NCBI GenBank assembly: GCA_015183035.1
Contig: JACZZP010000010.1
Location: forward strand, 992,001 to 1,056,000
Direction of reading: 5' to 3'
Source: Meloidogyne chitwoodi
Taxonomy: Eukaryota; Nematoda; Chromadorea; Rhabditida; Meloidogynidae
DNA: 64,000 nucleotides
The position numbers and the translations under genes are program-made. The notes below the pieces were generated by a model that saw only the letters and a program-made list of their open reading frames with translations, was not told where the DNA came from and made no database searches. Each line of letters begins with the position of its first letter. The stretch's first letter is position 1. This document shows, piece after piece, positions 23,704 through 36,764 of the stretch.

Positions 23704-26700
23704 ATGTCTTATAAACTCAAAACTAGAGATCTAAATCAGCAGCAGATGGAAGATGATTGTGATAATGAATTAATACAACAAGATGGTGGAGATGAAATAC
23801 ATGTTGATTTTGCTTCTAGATTTGATGATGATGAAGATTTGTTGAACATGGAAATTCCTCCTCTATTGAAATCTATTACATTTGAAGGAGGGGGTGAACG
23901 TCTGGTTATTTCACACATTGAAGTCGAGAATTTTAAGTCTTATTTTGGAAAACGGGTCATTGGACCATTTCATAAGGTTTGCAAGGATGTTTTATTTCTT
24001 TCTCTAAAATATTATTATTTTAGTGCTTTACTTCCATAATTGGGCCCAATGGAAGCGGAAAGAGTAACGTAATTGATGCCTTGTTATTCGTGTTCGGTTA
24101 TCGTGCTTCGAAGCTTCGCTCTAAAAAAGTTAGTGTCCTCATCCATTCTTCTGCAGGAAGAGATGATTTACACAGCTGTTCGGTCACAGTGCACTTTTGT
24201 AAAATAATTGACAATGTATGTTTTAACGTTATCAACCCTATACATAGAAACCAAAATATCAACATTAATATTTCTGTAGCGGGTTATGAAGCAACCAAGG
24301 TTGCAGTAAGATCGGAGAAGGTGGAACATCGAGAAAAAATTGTGGAACAGATTTGTGATGTTGATATCTTTCGAAATCACTGTTTTTCCACATCTTCCCC
24401 GTTTTCCTTTTGTTTGAAACATTCATAACTTATGTTTTCCTAAAAATGTACGGTTGAAATTTATGTTGATACTTTAGTCTTTATCTATAGGAGAATGATG
24501 AATAGGTTTTGATGTATATGTTTAGCTATTTATTACGAAAACTAGGATGGTGTTTTCTTAAATACCAGTGGTTTTTATGCCCCTACTTCTTTTGAAAAAT
24601 TTTAAGCAAACTTGTGGAGGATACACAAAACTTAATGGATCAGATATGAATATAACAAGGACTGCGTATAGAGACAATACTAGCAAGTGAACTAATTTTT
24701 ATTATAACGTTTAAAATGTTATCAACTAGATATACAATCAATGGAAGGACGGTTAAGTTTAAGGATGTTGCTGATCATTTGCGTTTAAATTGCATTGATT
24801 TAGTCCACAATCGTTTTTTAATTCTTCAGGTTCATATTTGGATTTAATTTTTTCTCGATTTTTTAAGATGGTGAAATTAATGTTAAAGTATTTCTAATTT
24901 TAAACCATCAATATATTAAAAGATTATTTTTTTACTTTCATACTTTACAAAATAGGGGGAAGTCGAGCAAATTTCAATGATGAAGCCAAAAGCTGTGAAG
25001 GATGATGAAGAAGGAATGCTTGAATATTTGGAGGATATAATTGGTTCTAGCCGTTTAAAACCGCTTGTTTTAAAACTTCATCAACGCATTGATCAAATAA
25101 GTGAGCATCGTTCTCTTATAGTTCAGCGAGTTCAACATGCAGAAAAGGAGAAAAACCAGTTGGATGGGCCAGTCCGCGAAATGTTAAAATTAATGCGTTT
25201 AGAAAATGCATTAACTTGTCTTCACAACAAAATATTGCTTTCTAAAAAGTAGTACATTGTTGGATTTAATCTTAGTTTTTATTTTTTATAATTAAAGATT
25301 GGTATTACAAGAACAATTACTCAAAATTAAAGAACAAAAGAATCAAGCTGATGATGAGTTGCAAGTTTGCCAACGAGAACTTAATGAGATTTTGGATCAT
25401 ACAAAGCAAATTTCTAAGGAACGACAACAGCTCCAAAAGTATTTTTTTCGATTTAGTATCAACTGAACTACTTTTCAGTATTCTCGACAAATGTGATGAT
25501 GCGGTACAGTCTGTTAGAAAGAAAAAGGCTAATCATGAGCAGAATATCGTTAAAGCTGAAAACGATTCAAAGAGATATGAAACTAGACAAAATAAACTAA
25601 GGCGGGAAATTGATCTTGAAAATGAAAAGGCAATAATTTAAAATGAATATATTATTTTTATTTACTAATAAAAAGGTGGAAGAACTTGAGACAGTTCCCG
25701 AACGTTCTAGGACAAAAATTGAAGAATTTAGGAGACAACTCGAAGAGACAAAAGCTCAAATTGAAGTATTTTTATTTTTATAACGTTTAAATTAATAAGA
25801 TAATAGGAGTTTTCGCCAATTCTTATGGCAAAATTAGAAAATGTACATGAAGCTTTGAGAACTGAGGAACAGGAGAAAACTAACTTGGAAGAGGAACTGG
25901 GAAAGCTCACAATTAAAGAAGATTCATTGAATAGCAAAGTTAGTACTTTTTTAATTTGTTAATTAAGTCTGCCATTTTTCCAATAAAAATGTTTTTAGTT
26001 AGTACTGGCTCAGCAGCGTCTTTTAAACCTGCAAAGTGAGGAGGAAGCACAGAGGCAAAAATTTGATACCTTACAGGCTGATTTATTGAGTACTGAGGAG
26101 GTTATCGCAAAACGAGAGAAGTGTGTTTAAAATTCTTAAAATTATTCTTCGTATTACCAATTCAGAGAACTTCAAGAAGTGCAGTTTCAGCTTCCTGAAC
26201 TGGAGGCTACATTTGAAGGGAAAACTTCAAGATTGGCTCATCTATGCGAACATGAAGCTCGTTTCACAGGTAGAATACGTGAACTTCGACGGAAGTATGA
26301 AGAACTTAAGCAAACTGAAGAATGTTTCTCTAGCGCAAATAAACTTCTCAATCGAATAATGGAAGCTAAACGAAGTGGGGAGATTCATGGAATATTTGGC
26401 CGCTTGGTTTGTTTGATTTTACTTAAATATAATGTTAAATTAGGGTGATTTGGGTGCTATTGATGCGAAGTACGATACTGCTATTTCAATAAACTTTCCT
26501 CAACTAGAGTATATTGTTACTGACACCGTGGAAACTGCACAACGTTGTATTGAATTATTAAAGCGTGAACAGCTTGGTGTATCCACTTTTATTGCACTTG
26601 AGAAGCAACAACAATATTGGCAAAACATTCGAGCAGTTCCTGAAACACCGGAAAATGCCCCACGTCTTTTTGATTTGATTCGTGTTAAGGATGATCATGT

Positions 26701-29462
26701 TAGAATTAAATTTTTATTTTAAATTACAATTATCAAGAATCGAAACTTATCTATCTTTTAATAAGTTAATTATTTTTATCTAATTATAAGGTTCTACCTG
26801 CTTTTTATTATGTATTGGGAGAAACTCTTGTTGCAAATGACATTGTTGCTGGTACGCGTATTGCAATGTCTACAAACCGACGTTGGAGAACCGTTACTTT
26901 AAAAGGAGAGGTGAGATAAAATTTTGCATCAAAATCTTTTACATATTAAAAATATAATTCGTATAATATGTGTTTAAAAATTTTTAATAGAATAAGTGAA
27001 AATAAATGTTATAGATTGCGGGCAACATTTGCGGATTTTCGCATAACTAAAGTGCCCCCAACAAGACCTACAAGCCAAGCCCAAGACCAAAAAAATCAAG
27101 ACCACCAAGACTCTTGGAACAGCTCTAATATTTATAATAGTTTTGGAAACTATGCTCATGGACATATATTTTTTAAAATATCCTTTTTGAGAAAAATATA
27201 AATTTTTTGCAGACAAAAACTTGCGGACTTTGTGCCCATAACCGAAAAGTACCCTTTATTTTATGTTTATTTTTCCACAGCTTATTGACATCTCTGGTGC
27301 AATGACAGGTGGTGGCAATCCTCAAACTAGGTATAAATATATTTATTAAATATTTTCATTCTACTTTTTACTATTTTTTTTTATTTAACTGTGTTATTTC
27401 TTTAAATATGATTATTTTAGAAGTCGAATTGGCCGCGAAGTTATCGTTAATACCAGTCACCAGTTGGATGATCGTAACGAAGCTTCAACAGAGCAACAGC
27501 TGGCCGAATTGCAACAAGAATTGAATAATGCTGAGGCAGAGTTGAATTCAATTAAGGGCCAACATTCACAGCTTGAACCTGAACTTCAGAAACGTAGAGA
27601 TGAGTTAAAACATATTAGACTGTTAATTAGAGAATTGCAAATTGAAATTGAGGTATTTCTATTATATAAATATTTTTTTTAGTTAATTGTGATTTTTAAA
27701 AGTACTTAAAATGTTATTAATATTAAGAATTCAAACACTCGAATAGTTAGTCTTCACAATGAAATTAAATTACAAAAACAAAATGTATTAAGTGCAACTG
27801 CAAACCCTGAAGATGTTAAAAATGTTAAAGCGGAGATTAGTTCATTAACTTTAAGTAAATTTGAAATAACTTCGTATTTATTTTAATATTTAAGAAACGA
27901 CTGAAATTGGTGAGCAAACTGACAAGTTTCGCACTGATCTCATAACTCTGAATGCACGAATGGAAGCCGTTGATGAAAGAATTGCTGGCCCATACAGAGA
28001 ACGTTTACGCGATGCAGAAGAGCGTAAAAAAGATGCAGAAAATGGTATTACTAAAGAATCAACTAAAATTATGACTAGTGAAAGAAATTTGAGGAAGGCT
28101 CACGCTAAAATTGTGAATTTGAGACAGGATGTTATGGTTAATTGATTTAATAATTACAAAGTTTATTTGATATTAGGATGCTGAAAAGCAATCCGAAACA
28201 TGTACAAAAATCATTTCCTCAACCAAAGATATTTTGACAGAATTGGAATCACAACTTACGCAGTGCAATGAAGATCTTAATTTAGCTAAACAAAATTTAA
28301 CTGTGTTTATTAATTCTGTTAGTGAGAGCAATGAACGGGAAGTTGATCTGCAAAAACAAATTGGTCGCTTGCAACATGAAATAATTCGTCTAACCGATGA
28401 AATTTCAACATTTGAGGCCAAATTAAATACTCTTTCATCAAAAGTATAATATATTTTTATTATTTTTCTTGATGAACCCGTAAACATTTTTAAAACTATT
28501 TTAGCTTTCAAAATTGAATCTCTATCTATTAAAACGTATAACTGTGGCACTAAATTTGCCTTATGAAGGTGATGATGAGTTACCTAGCTATTCTGATGAA
28601 CTTATTAGAGAATTTCGTATTGATGACTTGAAGACAGATTTAGCGGCTTTAGAACAACAAAAAGAAAAAAAACAAGTTAATTTGACGATTGTTATGGATT
28701 TTTTACAAAAGGTTTTTTTATAATTTTAAAATAGATAAAACTTTAATTATTAAAAATATAAGTTAGATCGGTATGAAGCTGAATTTAATCGACTAACAGA
28801 GATTACTTCACTACGCGACCGCCATCGTGCTTTTCATGATAAACTAAAGAAACAACGTCTCTACGAATTTATGGAAGGCTTTCAAGAGATTGCTACACTT
28901 CTCCGTACTACTTATCAGATGATTACTATTCAAGGTGATGTTTCACTCGAATTGGTAGACGCATTAGATCCTTTCTCTGAGGGGATTGCGTTTAATGTTC
29001 GACCACCAAAAAAGTCATGGAAACAAATAATGAATTTGTCAGGTGGAGAAAGAACTTTGGCATCTCTTTCATTGGTAAGCTGTTTGATAGTTGTCAAAAA
29101 TTATAGTAAAATTAATTTCAAATTAAATTTTTATATTTAGGTTTTTGCTCTTCATCATTATAAGCCAACCCCTCTCTATATAATGGACGAGATTGATGCT
29201 GCTTTGGATTTTCGAAATGTTTCTATCATTGCAAATTACCTTTTGGTGAGTTTTAAATAAATAATTTAATTTTTTTATAATATTATAGGAGAGAACACGT
29301 AATGCTCAATTTATTGTTATATCATTGCGGAACCAAATGTATGAAAAGGCAGACCGTTTAATAGGAATATACAAGATTAATGATTGCACTAATAATATAT
29401 GTTTGGACCGTCACATTTTTGAAAAATATCGTGAATTAAATTCTGCACAGAAAAACACTTAA
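23704..29462 (+). CDS. smc-4: SMC4, condensin ATPase subunit
   Basis: A many-exon gene (over twenty short exons) encoding a complete SMC4. The N-terminal head holds LVISHIEVENFKSYFGKR and the Walker A GPNGSGKS (24042-24065), then VFGYRASKLRSKKVSVLIH, typical of SMC4. Next come TRTAYRDNT, LVHNRFLILQ plus GEVEQISMMKPK, and GMLEYLEDIIGSSRL. A long coiled coil rich in E/K/Q leads to the hinge (about 26370-27330: GEIHGIFGRLGDLGAID through ISGAMTGGG). The returning coiled coil ends in the signature LSGGE (29036-29050) and Walker B LYIMDEIDAALDFRN (about 29170-29215), finishing RELNSAQKNT. SMC4 pairs with an SMC2-type partner in condensin I and II to compact mitotic chromosomes. One intron (about 26910-27279) is much longer than the rest and carries a repeat. 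The gene partner capg-2 lies 17 kb downstream. Confidence 0.95.
27013..27252 (+). repeat. Degenerate direct repeats in a long smc-4 intron
   Basis: The intron between the TLKGE and LIDISGAMTGGG exons is about 370 bp. It holds two related copies of a 45-base sequence near 27015-27060 and 27207-27252, sharing TTGCGGA, CATAAC and AAAGTGCCC/AAAGTACCC blocks. Between them is a C/A-rich segment (AAGCCAAGCCCAAGACC). Composition differs from the neighbouring introns, so this is probably an insertion, but no terminal structure is clear. Confidence 0.35.
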
Positions 29463-29807
29463 CTTAATTACTTTAATTTATTTTTGCCTTAAATACAAAA
29501 TGCCTCATCAATTTTTAACACTTATTTTATTAAATTGTTTACAAGTAAATTACAAATTGATTGTGTTTGTCATTGACAGAAATTGGTACCATTCAATACT
29601 TATTAAATTTTAAAACTTTTTAGTAAATAAAATAAAGTAGTAAATGTAAATATAAAATAATCTAAGTATCAATACATATCAAATATTGAAAGGATCTTGG
29701 AAATTTTGCACAGATTTCCTTACTGTAAATTTTTTTAGTTTCTCTACTATATTTATGTACATATAAATTAATTATTTAAAACTTAAGAAAAATTAATTTT
29801 CTTAAAA
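29463..29807. other. Convergent 3' ends of smc-4 and the C2 gene
   Basis: About 345 bp of AT-rich DNA between two stop codons on opposite strands, presumably both 3' UTRs. No other feature seen. Confidence 0.5.
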
Positions 29808-30860
29808 TTATGAAGAGAAAAGAGTAGTCCATCTAGTAAAAACATTTCCAGGTTGGCCTATGGCTTGTCGCCAAAGTTCTCTCCCAGCATCTTCAATGGC
29901 TAATTCGCCCAACACACAATATCCAATCTCGACATCCGCTATTCCTTTGCTTTTATTCATTACCTTTGAATAAATAAATTGGTTATATTGTCAAATTATT
30001 TACACAGATTTTAGTTATAAATTAGTAAAAAATGTTTAAATAAATTTACCGAGATTACAATTGTTGCATCTTGAATTTCTGATGAAGAGATATTAAATTC
30101 AAAGACTTCATCGAAAACAGGAGCAACTGAGAAGCGACGACCATTTTTCGGCCGACGCTGACTGGAACGCTTTTCAGGTTTTTGAGCTTCTCGAAGCAAC
30201 CAAGCGACAATATATGGAGCTTATATGTTCAAATATAATATAATAGTTTAAATAAGTACCTGGTACACGTAGTCCACTTGCACGTACAACTTCAATATTG
30301 AATTGTGCATCAACCGGTGAATATCTTATTGATATAAGGAGTTGACCAAGTTGTTCTCCTCGCCAAAGATTAAGCTACAAAATATATTTTATTTTTTTAA
30401 TAATTTAATTACTTCTGTGCTTTTTCTTTCAAATGTTATGTTTCGATGAGAGACTTCAGTTTCTCCCCTTCTTAGATCCATAGCAGCCGTTGAAAGAAAT
30501 ACTTGTCCAGGTCCACCAAGTGTATGCATTAAAAGACCAATATCATGTAATCGAGAAAATGAATGTGGCCCTAAACAATTAAATTTTTTTTTTAATATTT
30601 TAAGAAAATTTGCCGTGTAGTTTCGCAACATCATCCCATTCATCACTGCCTCTTGTGCTTGCTCTTCTACGTGTTATTGGAAGAGGTGAAATAAGTCCAC
30701 GGCTATTTCCCCTACAAGGAGAAATAAGACCTCTACGGTCTGCTAATGAAAGTGAACGTTTAACATGTTGACAACTTGGAGCACTTGAATGGTGGCCCCG
30801 TCTAGAGCCTGGTAATTGTAAAAAACCATAAACTGCATGACAGGCTGCTAACCGATCCAT
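29808..30860 (-). CDS. Synaptotagmin-like C2-domain protein
   Basis: Five exons (30860-30614, 30570-30413, 30374 to about 30261, one from about 30220 to 30050, and a last one to 29808) give about 280 residues starting MDRLAACHAVYGF. After an Arg/Ser-rich N-terminal part, a C2 domain runs from LNLWRGEQLGQLLISIRYSP through FNIEVVRASGLRV, PVFDEVFEFNIS and ATIVISVMNKSK to ELWRQAIGQPGNVFTRWTTL. The closing W...P...RWTTL is typical of synaptotagmin C2B ends. The Ca-binding aspartates expected in the loops are mostly absent, so Ca-independent membrane or protein binding is likelier. No TM segment is visible. The first intron appears to start with GC (CACG then GCAAAT), needed to keep frame. Which synaptotagmin-like gene it is I cannot say. 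Confidence 0.72.
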
Positions 30861-33674
30861 TTATTTTTTTATAAAAATAAAATCTTAAAATATTAAATGG
30901 AAAAATATTTTTTAAATTTTTTTAATTTCCAAAAATATATAAAATAAAAAGAGAGGATGTATTGTATGTTAATTACCTATATTTACGTAAATAAAGGAAT
31001 TTGTAAAATGAATGAAAAATAATTATTATGTTTAAGAGAAAATAAATAATTATAGAAAATTTTCGAAGCAAAGAGATAATATTAAAAAAATTAAATTTAT
31101 TAAGATTCATTAATAATTATTTATTTTTTAACTAATTATTACAATGCTTTCTTTTTTATGATATTTACTACAAATAATAATAATAAATTTAAATATTTAT
31201 TTTTATGTAAATTGTTGAAAAAGCAAAAGAAGAGGAGAGAAAGAAAAAGGATTTTCTTCACAAAATTAAAATTAATTTGATTTTAATTATTTTAAGTATA
31301 TTTGTGCGAGAAAAGAATAGGGACCATCTCAAATTTTGTTTTCTAGAAAATAAATATTTATTTTATTTTTTTCTGGTTTATTATAAATTTATTTTTAAGT
31401 AAAAATATTTATAAAGAAACAATTATTTAAATAAATAATTTGAATCAAATTACCAAATAGAAAAAACTCAAAGATTAAAAAAAGATTAAAAAAAATATAT
31501 TTACATATTTGGAAATTTTTTTGAAACCATAAAATATATTAAAATTTATTTTTATCTTAAAATAATTTTTACTATTTTTATCCTTTTTTATAATATATTC
31601 TTTCGTCATCCCCCCTTCGTTATTTTTGCCTTATTATTATTATTATTATTATTATTAGAAATTAGAGACTAATTTTTAAATATTTATTAATTATTTTAAA
31701 TATATTTAAATATTTAATATATTAGTTAATTAATGAGAGAAAATTAAAAATAACTAAAAATTGAAAAAAATAATGTTTAATATTAAAAATAATTAAATAT
31801 TCTACATGATTTTAATACAATTTTTTAGAGTTAAAGTATAATAAATATCTTAATAAATTTATTTTTAAAATTTCATTTTTTAAACTTATTTATATAAAAA
31901 ATAATAATAATTTTAAAAAAATTAATATGAATTATATATATATTTAAAAATAATGCTTTTTCTTTTTTTTAAGGCAAAATAAATATATAATATTCATTCA
32001 AGAAGAAATAAATTTTATATATAAATTTTGTCTCTTTTTTACAACAATTTTCTTGTTCACTAGAAAGACCAAAAATGCCTGGCTTTGCGCTAATTTGTTA
32101 GTTTTTCTTTATTTTTTCTTTTGTCCCTAAAATCCTATCCCTTGAGATAAAAGAAAACCTTTTCACTTTTTTTAAATTAACTCATGAATACTAAAAAAAG
32201 AAAAGGAAAAATGCCACAACAATTAAAGGCCTCAAGTGGCGTCAATCAACGAAAAAGTTAAAGAGGAATTTTTTAAAATATTATTAAAATGGATTTTTTT
32301 ATTGTAAAAATTGAATAAATTATTTTTAATTAAATAAATATCTTATCAATAATTTTAATATATTTAATTTAAAAAAAGTTTAGGCAAATTCTGAATTTTT
32401 AAAAATTAGAAATTCTGATAGATTTTTTTTAAGATTTCTTATTTTAAATAAAATAATAAAAGAAAAAATTTAAAGTAGATATATATAATCATAAATAATT
32501 TAATTTTAATTAACTTTTTTAAAAAGAAATATTTTTATTAAAAATGAAAGAACAAAAATTTAATAATTTAAATTAGCCTTTTTTTCTTTCAAAGATATAC
32601 TAACAAATTTTTAAATTAAATTACCATTTATATATAACATCTAAATATAAAATATATATATTTTTTATTTTCCAAGAATTATTAAAATAAAATATTATTT
32701 AATTAAAATATAAATATAAAATAAGGTAAGTGGCATTCAAGAAAAAAATGGAAATTAGTTTTATAAAATAAAATAAATAAATAATAAATATGAAAACTTG
32801 ACTTTTTTATATAAAATATCAAATACATTTTAAAAAGTTGGCAAAGAAATTAAATATTATTTTACTTTTATTTTTAATAAACTTCCTTATATGATGAATA
32901 AATTATAAATATATATATTTATGTACATATATTATTTAAATATAAATTTATTATTAATTGCTTATTTTTTTTAAATATTAGAATTTAAGGAAAAAATTTG
33001 ATAAACAACTTTGAACTTTTTTAACTTTTATTGAGTTTTCGAATTATTTAATTTTCTCTTTCCATAAATCTTCAATTCTAATTACAGATTTTGTAATAAA
33101 AGAATTTATATTTTTGAAGAAATTCTAGTCAAGGTTTTTTAAATATTTCAAACAGAAACTTCTCTCGGCATAAAAAGATTAGTGGTAAATTAACTTTTTA
33201 TTTTCTTTGAGATTATAATTATCTTCACAATATGAGTACAACACATTATTTAGTATAATTCTAAATATATTTTAATTTTACCAAGAAAACATTTACTTTT
33301 ATTAAAATTAAATGATAAATATTTGTTTTCTCTTTTCTTTGGCTTTATAATTATTTAAAAATTAATATTTGGATAATTTATTTATTTTATTATTAAAATG
33401 TTTAACTGATTGGCGCCATTTAAATAATATATTAATTTATTTTAATTTATTTATTTAAAAACTAATCGAATATTAAAATAGTACTAGATCATAGAAAATA
33501 TATATTTATTATCTCACACGGATCAACAAATATAAAGTTCACAAAATTGGGTCATTTAATTATTTTCTTTTCCTAAATTATCTTTTTTGAAGAAAAATAA
33601 AACAACCAAAAGGTGTAAATTAAAAGAGATTTACTAAAAGAGAAAATAAATAAATAAATTTGTTTTGAACGAGA
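30861..33674. other. AT desert
   Basis: 2.8 kb, nearly all A/T, with a (TTA)n run at 31633-31662. Slightly GC-richer stretches at 32070-32270 give no exon chain. It includes the promoter of the C2 gene at its left edge. Confidence 0.55.
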
Positions 33675-33767
33675 TTACTTTGCGATAAATAATTGTTGTT
33701 GATTATTATAACCACAAAAAGAAGAAATTATAATTAAAATAAATAATAAATATTTAATGAATGCCAT
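33675..33767 (-). CDS. Possible 30-residue secreted peptide or signal-peptide exon
   Basis: An ATG at 33767 opens a 30-codon frame: a strong signal peptide (MAFIKYLLFILIIISSFCG) and a short tail (YNNQQQLFIAK), then TAA. The sequence at the end (AAAGTAATCT) could also be a splice donor, making this the first exon of a longer gene, but no convincing downstream exon was found. It sits 255 bp from the divergent collagen start at 34023. Chance ORFs with hydrophobic AT-rich codons are common here, so confidence is low. Confidence 0.3.
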   Translation of the reverse strand: MAFIKYLLFILIIISSFCGYNNQQQLFIAK

Positions 33768-34022
33768 TGAAGGAAAAAAATAAAAAATAATATTTGATAG
33801 AGGAGATATATACTTATTTTTATTTTTAATTTTTTTTATATATTATTAAAAAGCGAAAAGATTTTCTTTTTTTATTGTTTATCCGTCTTTACACTTTCTA
33901 TTTTTGTTTTTTTTTTCTCCCTAAATTAATTTAAAATAAAAATATTAAACAAATTAATTAATTAATTGATTTATAATTTTTAGAAAAAAAGAAAATAATT
34001 AATTAATTTAATTTAATTTAAA

Positions 34023-35843
34023 ATGGCCGTAAGGCCAACAAGTAGTAAACAACAACAACAATTGTTTGACAAAAATAATATTAATAATAATAATTTATTA
34101 GAAAAACAACAACGTATTGTTGAATTCAATATTTTAGAATCTTTTAATTCTGATAAAAATGAAAGTTCTTCTAATAAAACAAAAAAAGAAATTAATAAAC
34201 AAAATTATTTAAATAAAAAAGAAAATGAAGAAAAATTTTTAAGAAGAGAAAAGGCTTATAGAATTATTATTTTATTTAGTTCATTATTTAGCATTTGTGC
34301 ACTTCTTTGTCTTTGTGGATTACTTCCATCATTATATAGCCATATTAATAATTTAGCTTTTTTTGCAAGAAAAGATTTTGCATTTTGTGAAGTAATTAAT
34401 TATAATTAATTTATTTAAATAATTAATATTTATTTTAATAAATTAAGAGAACATCAATTGATTCAGAAATGGCTATTATACCTATTAAAATTAAAAAAGA
34501 AAATAATAATAATAATAAAAATAAAAGAAATGTTAATTATGGTAGTGGATATAATGCTGCATTAATGAATGGAGGAGGAGGACCTATGTTTCAAGAATGC
34601 CCTGGTAAATTAATTAAAAATAATTTTAAATTTAATTTAATATTTATTTATTTAAGCTTGTTGTCTACCTGGAGAAAGAGGACCACCAGGAGATCCAGGT
34701 CTTCCAGGGATTCCTGGATCTCCTGGTCCAGATGGGGCACAAGGTCGTCCAGGAACAACTCCAAATGCTTCATGTATTCCAGAAAGGGTATTTGAACCTC
34801 CTCCATGTTTACCTTGTCCGCAAGGACCAAGAGGACCACCTGGACATCCAGGATTCCCTGGAGAAGTATAAAAAAATATTAAATATTATAAGTTAATTAG
34901 AAGGAATTATTTAATAAATATTTTTAGATAGGCGATCCAGGCATTCCAGGCCGTCCCGGTCGTGATGGATTACCTGGAAAAAAGGTAGATTAAAATTATA
35001 ATTTTATCTAAATAATTAATTTATTAAATAATAAAAAGTTTTCAATTAATTTATTAATAAATTCTTTAGGGAGAGGATGGTCCTCCAGGACTTGATGGCC
35101 AACCCGGTTCAGTAGGATTGCCAGGCGATAAAGGACCAACACCAGAAGCACATATCATTCCTGGACCACCTGGAGATCCTGGAGAAACTGGCCCTTGGTA
35201 TTTTTAAATATTTAATTTTTAAATATTTTATAGGGGCCCTCCAGGTCTTGCTGGACCTCCAGGTGAAGATGGCTATCCAGGCAGTGCAGGTGAAAAAGGT
35301 TGGCCAGGATTGCCTGGTCCTCCAGGGTCTATGGTAGGTAATTTTTTATTAATTATGAAAAAATAAAGGAAAATTAATATTTTAGAAAAAAGATGGTTTT
35401 AAATTAAAATATTTAATAAATTAAAAATTAAACAAAAAATAATTATAAAATTATTAAAGGGGAATAAAAAAGTTTTATAATTCAAATAAAAAGACTTGTA
35501 CAAATAAATTTAACTTTCTAATTTAAAATAAATAATAAAATAAAATTATAAATTGCTAAAAAGACGTTAAACTTTTATTTTTTCATTTAGGGCACTTCTG
35601 GTCAATCTGGTCCTCAAGGAGAGCCTGGACCTGTAGGAACACCTGGTACTTGTGTTTGTCAAGATACTGAAGTTGTAGTTACTGAACAAAAGAAAAATGT
35701 CATACAAGGAGGATATTCACCATCAACAAATGGTTATAATTAATTTAAATTTATTTTAATTTTGATTTATAGCAATAGGTAATAGTGGCAGTTATTCTCA
35801 ACAAGGAGGTTATTATGGAAAAAAGAAAAAGAAAAGGCATTAA
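34023..35843 (+). CDS. Cuticle collagen (first of tandem pair)
   Basis: Start ATGGCCGTAAGGCC; eight or so exons; stop at 35841-35843. N-terminal Gln/Asn-rich part, then [10 protein letters not shown] (homology box-like), TM or signal anchor [21 protein letters not shown], and the NNNKNKR site suited to subtilisin-type (BLI-4) cleavage. Gly-X-Y blocks follow: [54 protein letters not shown], then three longer blocks up to PVGTPG. Paired cysteines ([14 protein letters not shown]) flank the blocks, as in nematode cuticle collagens. The tail ends GKKKKKRH. The family forms heterotrimers secreted by the hypodermis at moults. One intron (about 35336-35589) is larger than usual. Tandem with the collagen at 36765; which C. 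elegans collagen group it belongs to I have not resolved. Confidence 0.92.
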
Positions 35844-36764
35844 AAATAATAAATATTTTTATTTTATATTAATTTAAATTTAAAATAGATTTTTTTTAAA
35901 TTATTGCATTATATAAAGTTGAAATATTTAATTAATTTTATAATTTAAAAATTGAAAATAAAAATTAAATTAAATATTATTTATTTATTTATTTTTTTAT
36001 TAATTAAATGTTTAATATTTATTTATTTATTTTATTAAAAAAATAAAACTATTTTTCCATTTCCTCAATATAAGTATAATAATGGTTAGTAATTAAATAA
36101 TAAATTTTAATTAAATATTTTTTGTTTCATTAAATTATAATTTTAATTATATTTAAATATATTTAATTTAATACATAAATATAATTTTTTTAATATTTTT
36201 ATTTTTTAATAAAAAAACTTTAATTTTTATTTTAATAAAAAGATGGACATATGTACACTTTAACTTTAATTACTCAGAGAAGAACAATGAAAAAATATAT
36301 TTTCCCTTTTTTTAATTTAAAATATTAACTTAACTATAATAGTTTAGTGTTTCGTAAAAAAAGTCTACAAAAAAGTCTACAGCCTTTATGTTTTTAAAAT
36401 TAAATAATTTATTTTGATTTATTTATATTATTTTTAACAATTAAAAAAAACTAGTAAATAAATAGTAGGTCATTTATTTATTATTTCTTTTAATTTATTT
36501 TTAATATTATCCTTTTAATCTAATAAATTCCTTTCTTTTACCTTCTTTTTAATTTTGGTTTTCCGCGTCAGAAAATTAAATATTTTGTTTTTCTTTTTTT
36601 TCTTTATTAATTTAAATCAAAATAAATAAATAAATTAATTAATTTAAGCTTTTATTTTCTATTAAAAGTATTATTTTTTATTTTAAATTATAATAAATAT
36701 TTTTTATTCTTTTAAAATCATTTAAATAAATTTTAGAAATAAAAAATATTATTTTAAAATTAAA
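35844..36764. other. Spacer between tandem collagens
   Basis: AT-rich, 920 bp. It should hold the 3' end of the first collagen and the promoter of the second. A near-direct repeat AAAAAGTCTACA occurs twice at about 36358-36380. Nothing else recognised. Confidence 0.45.
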
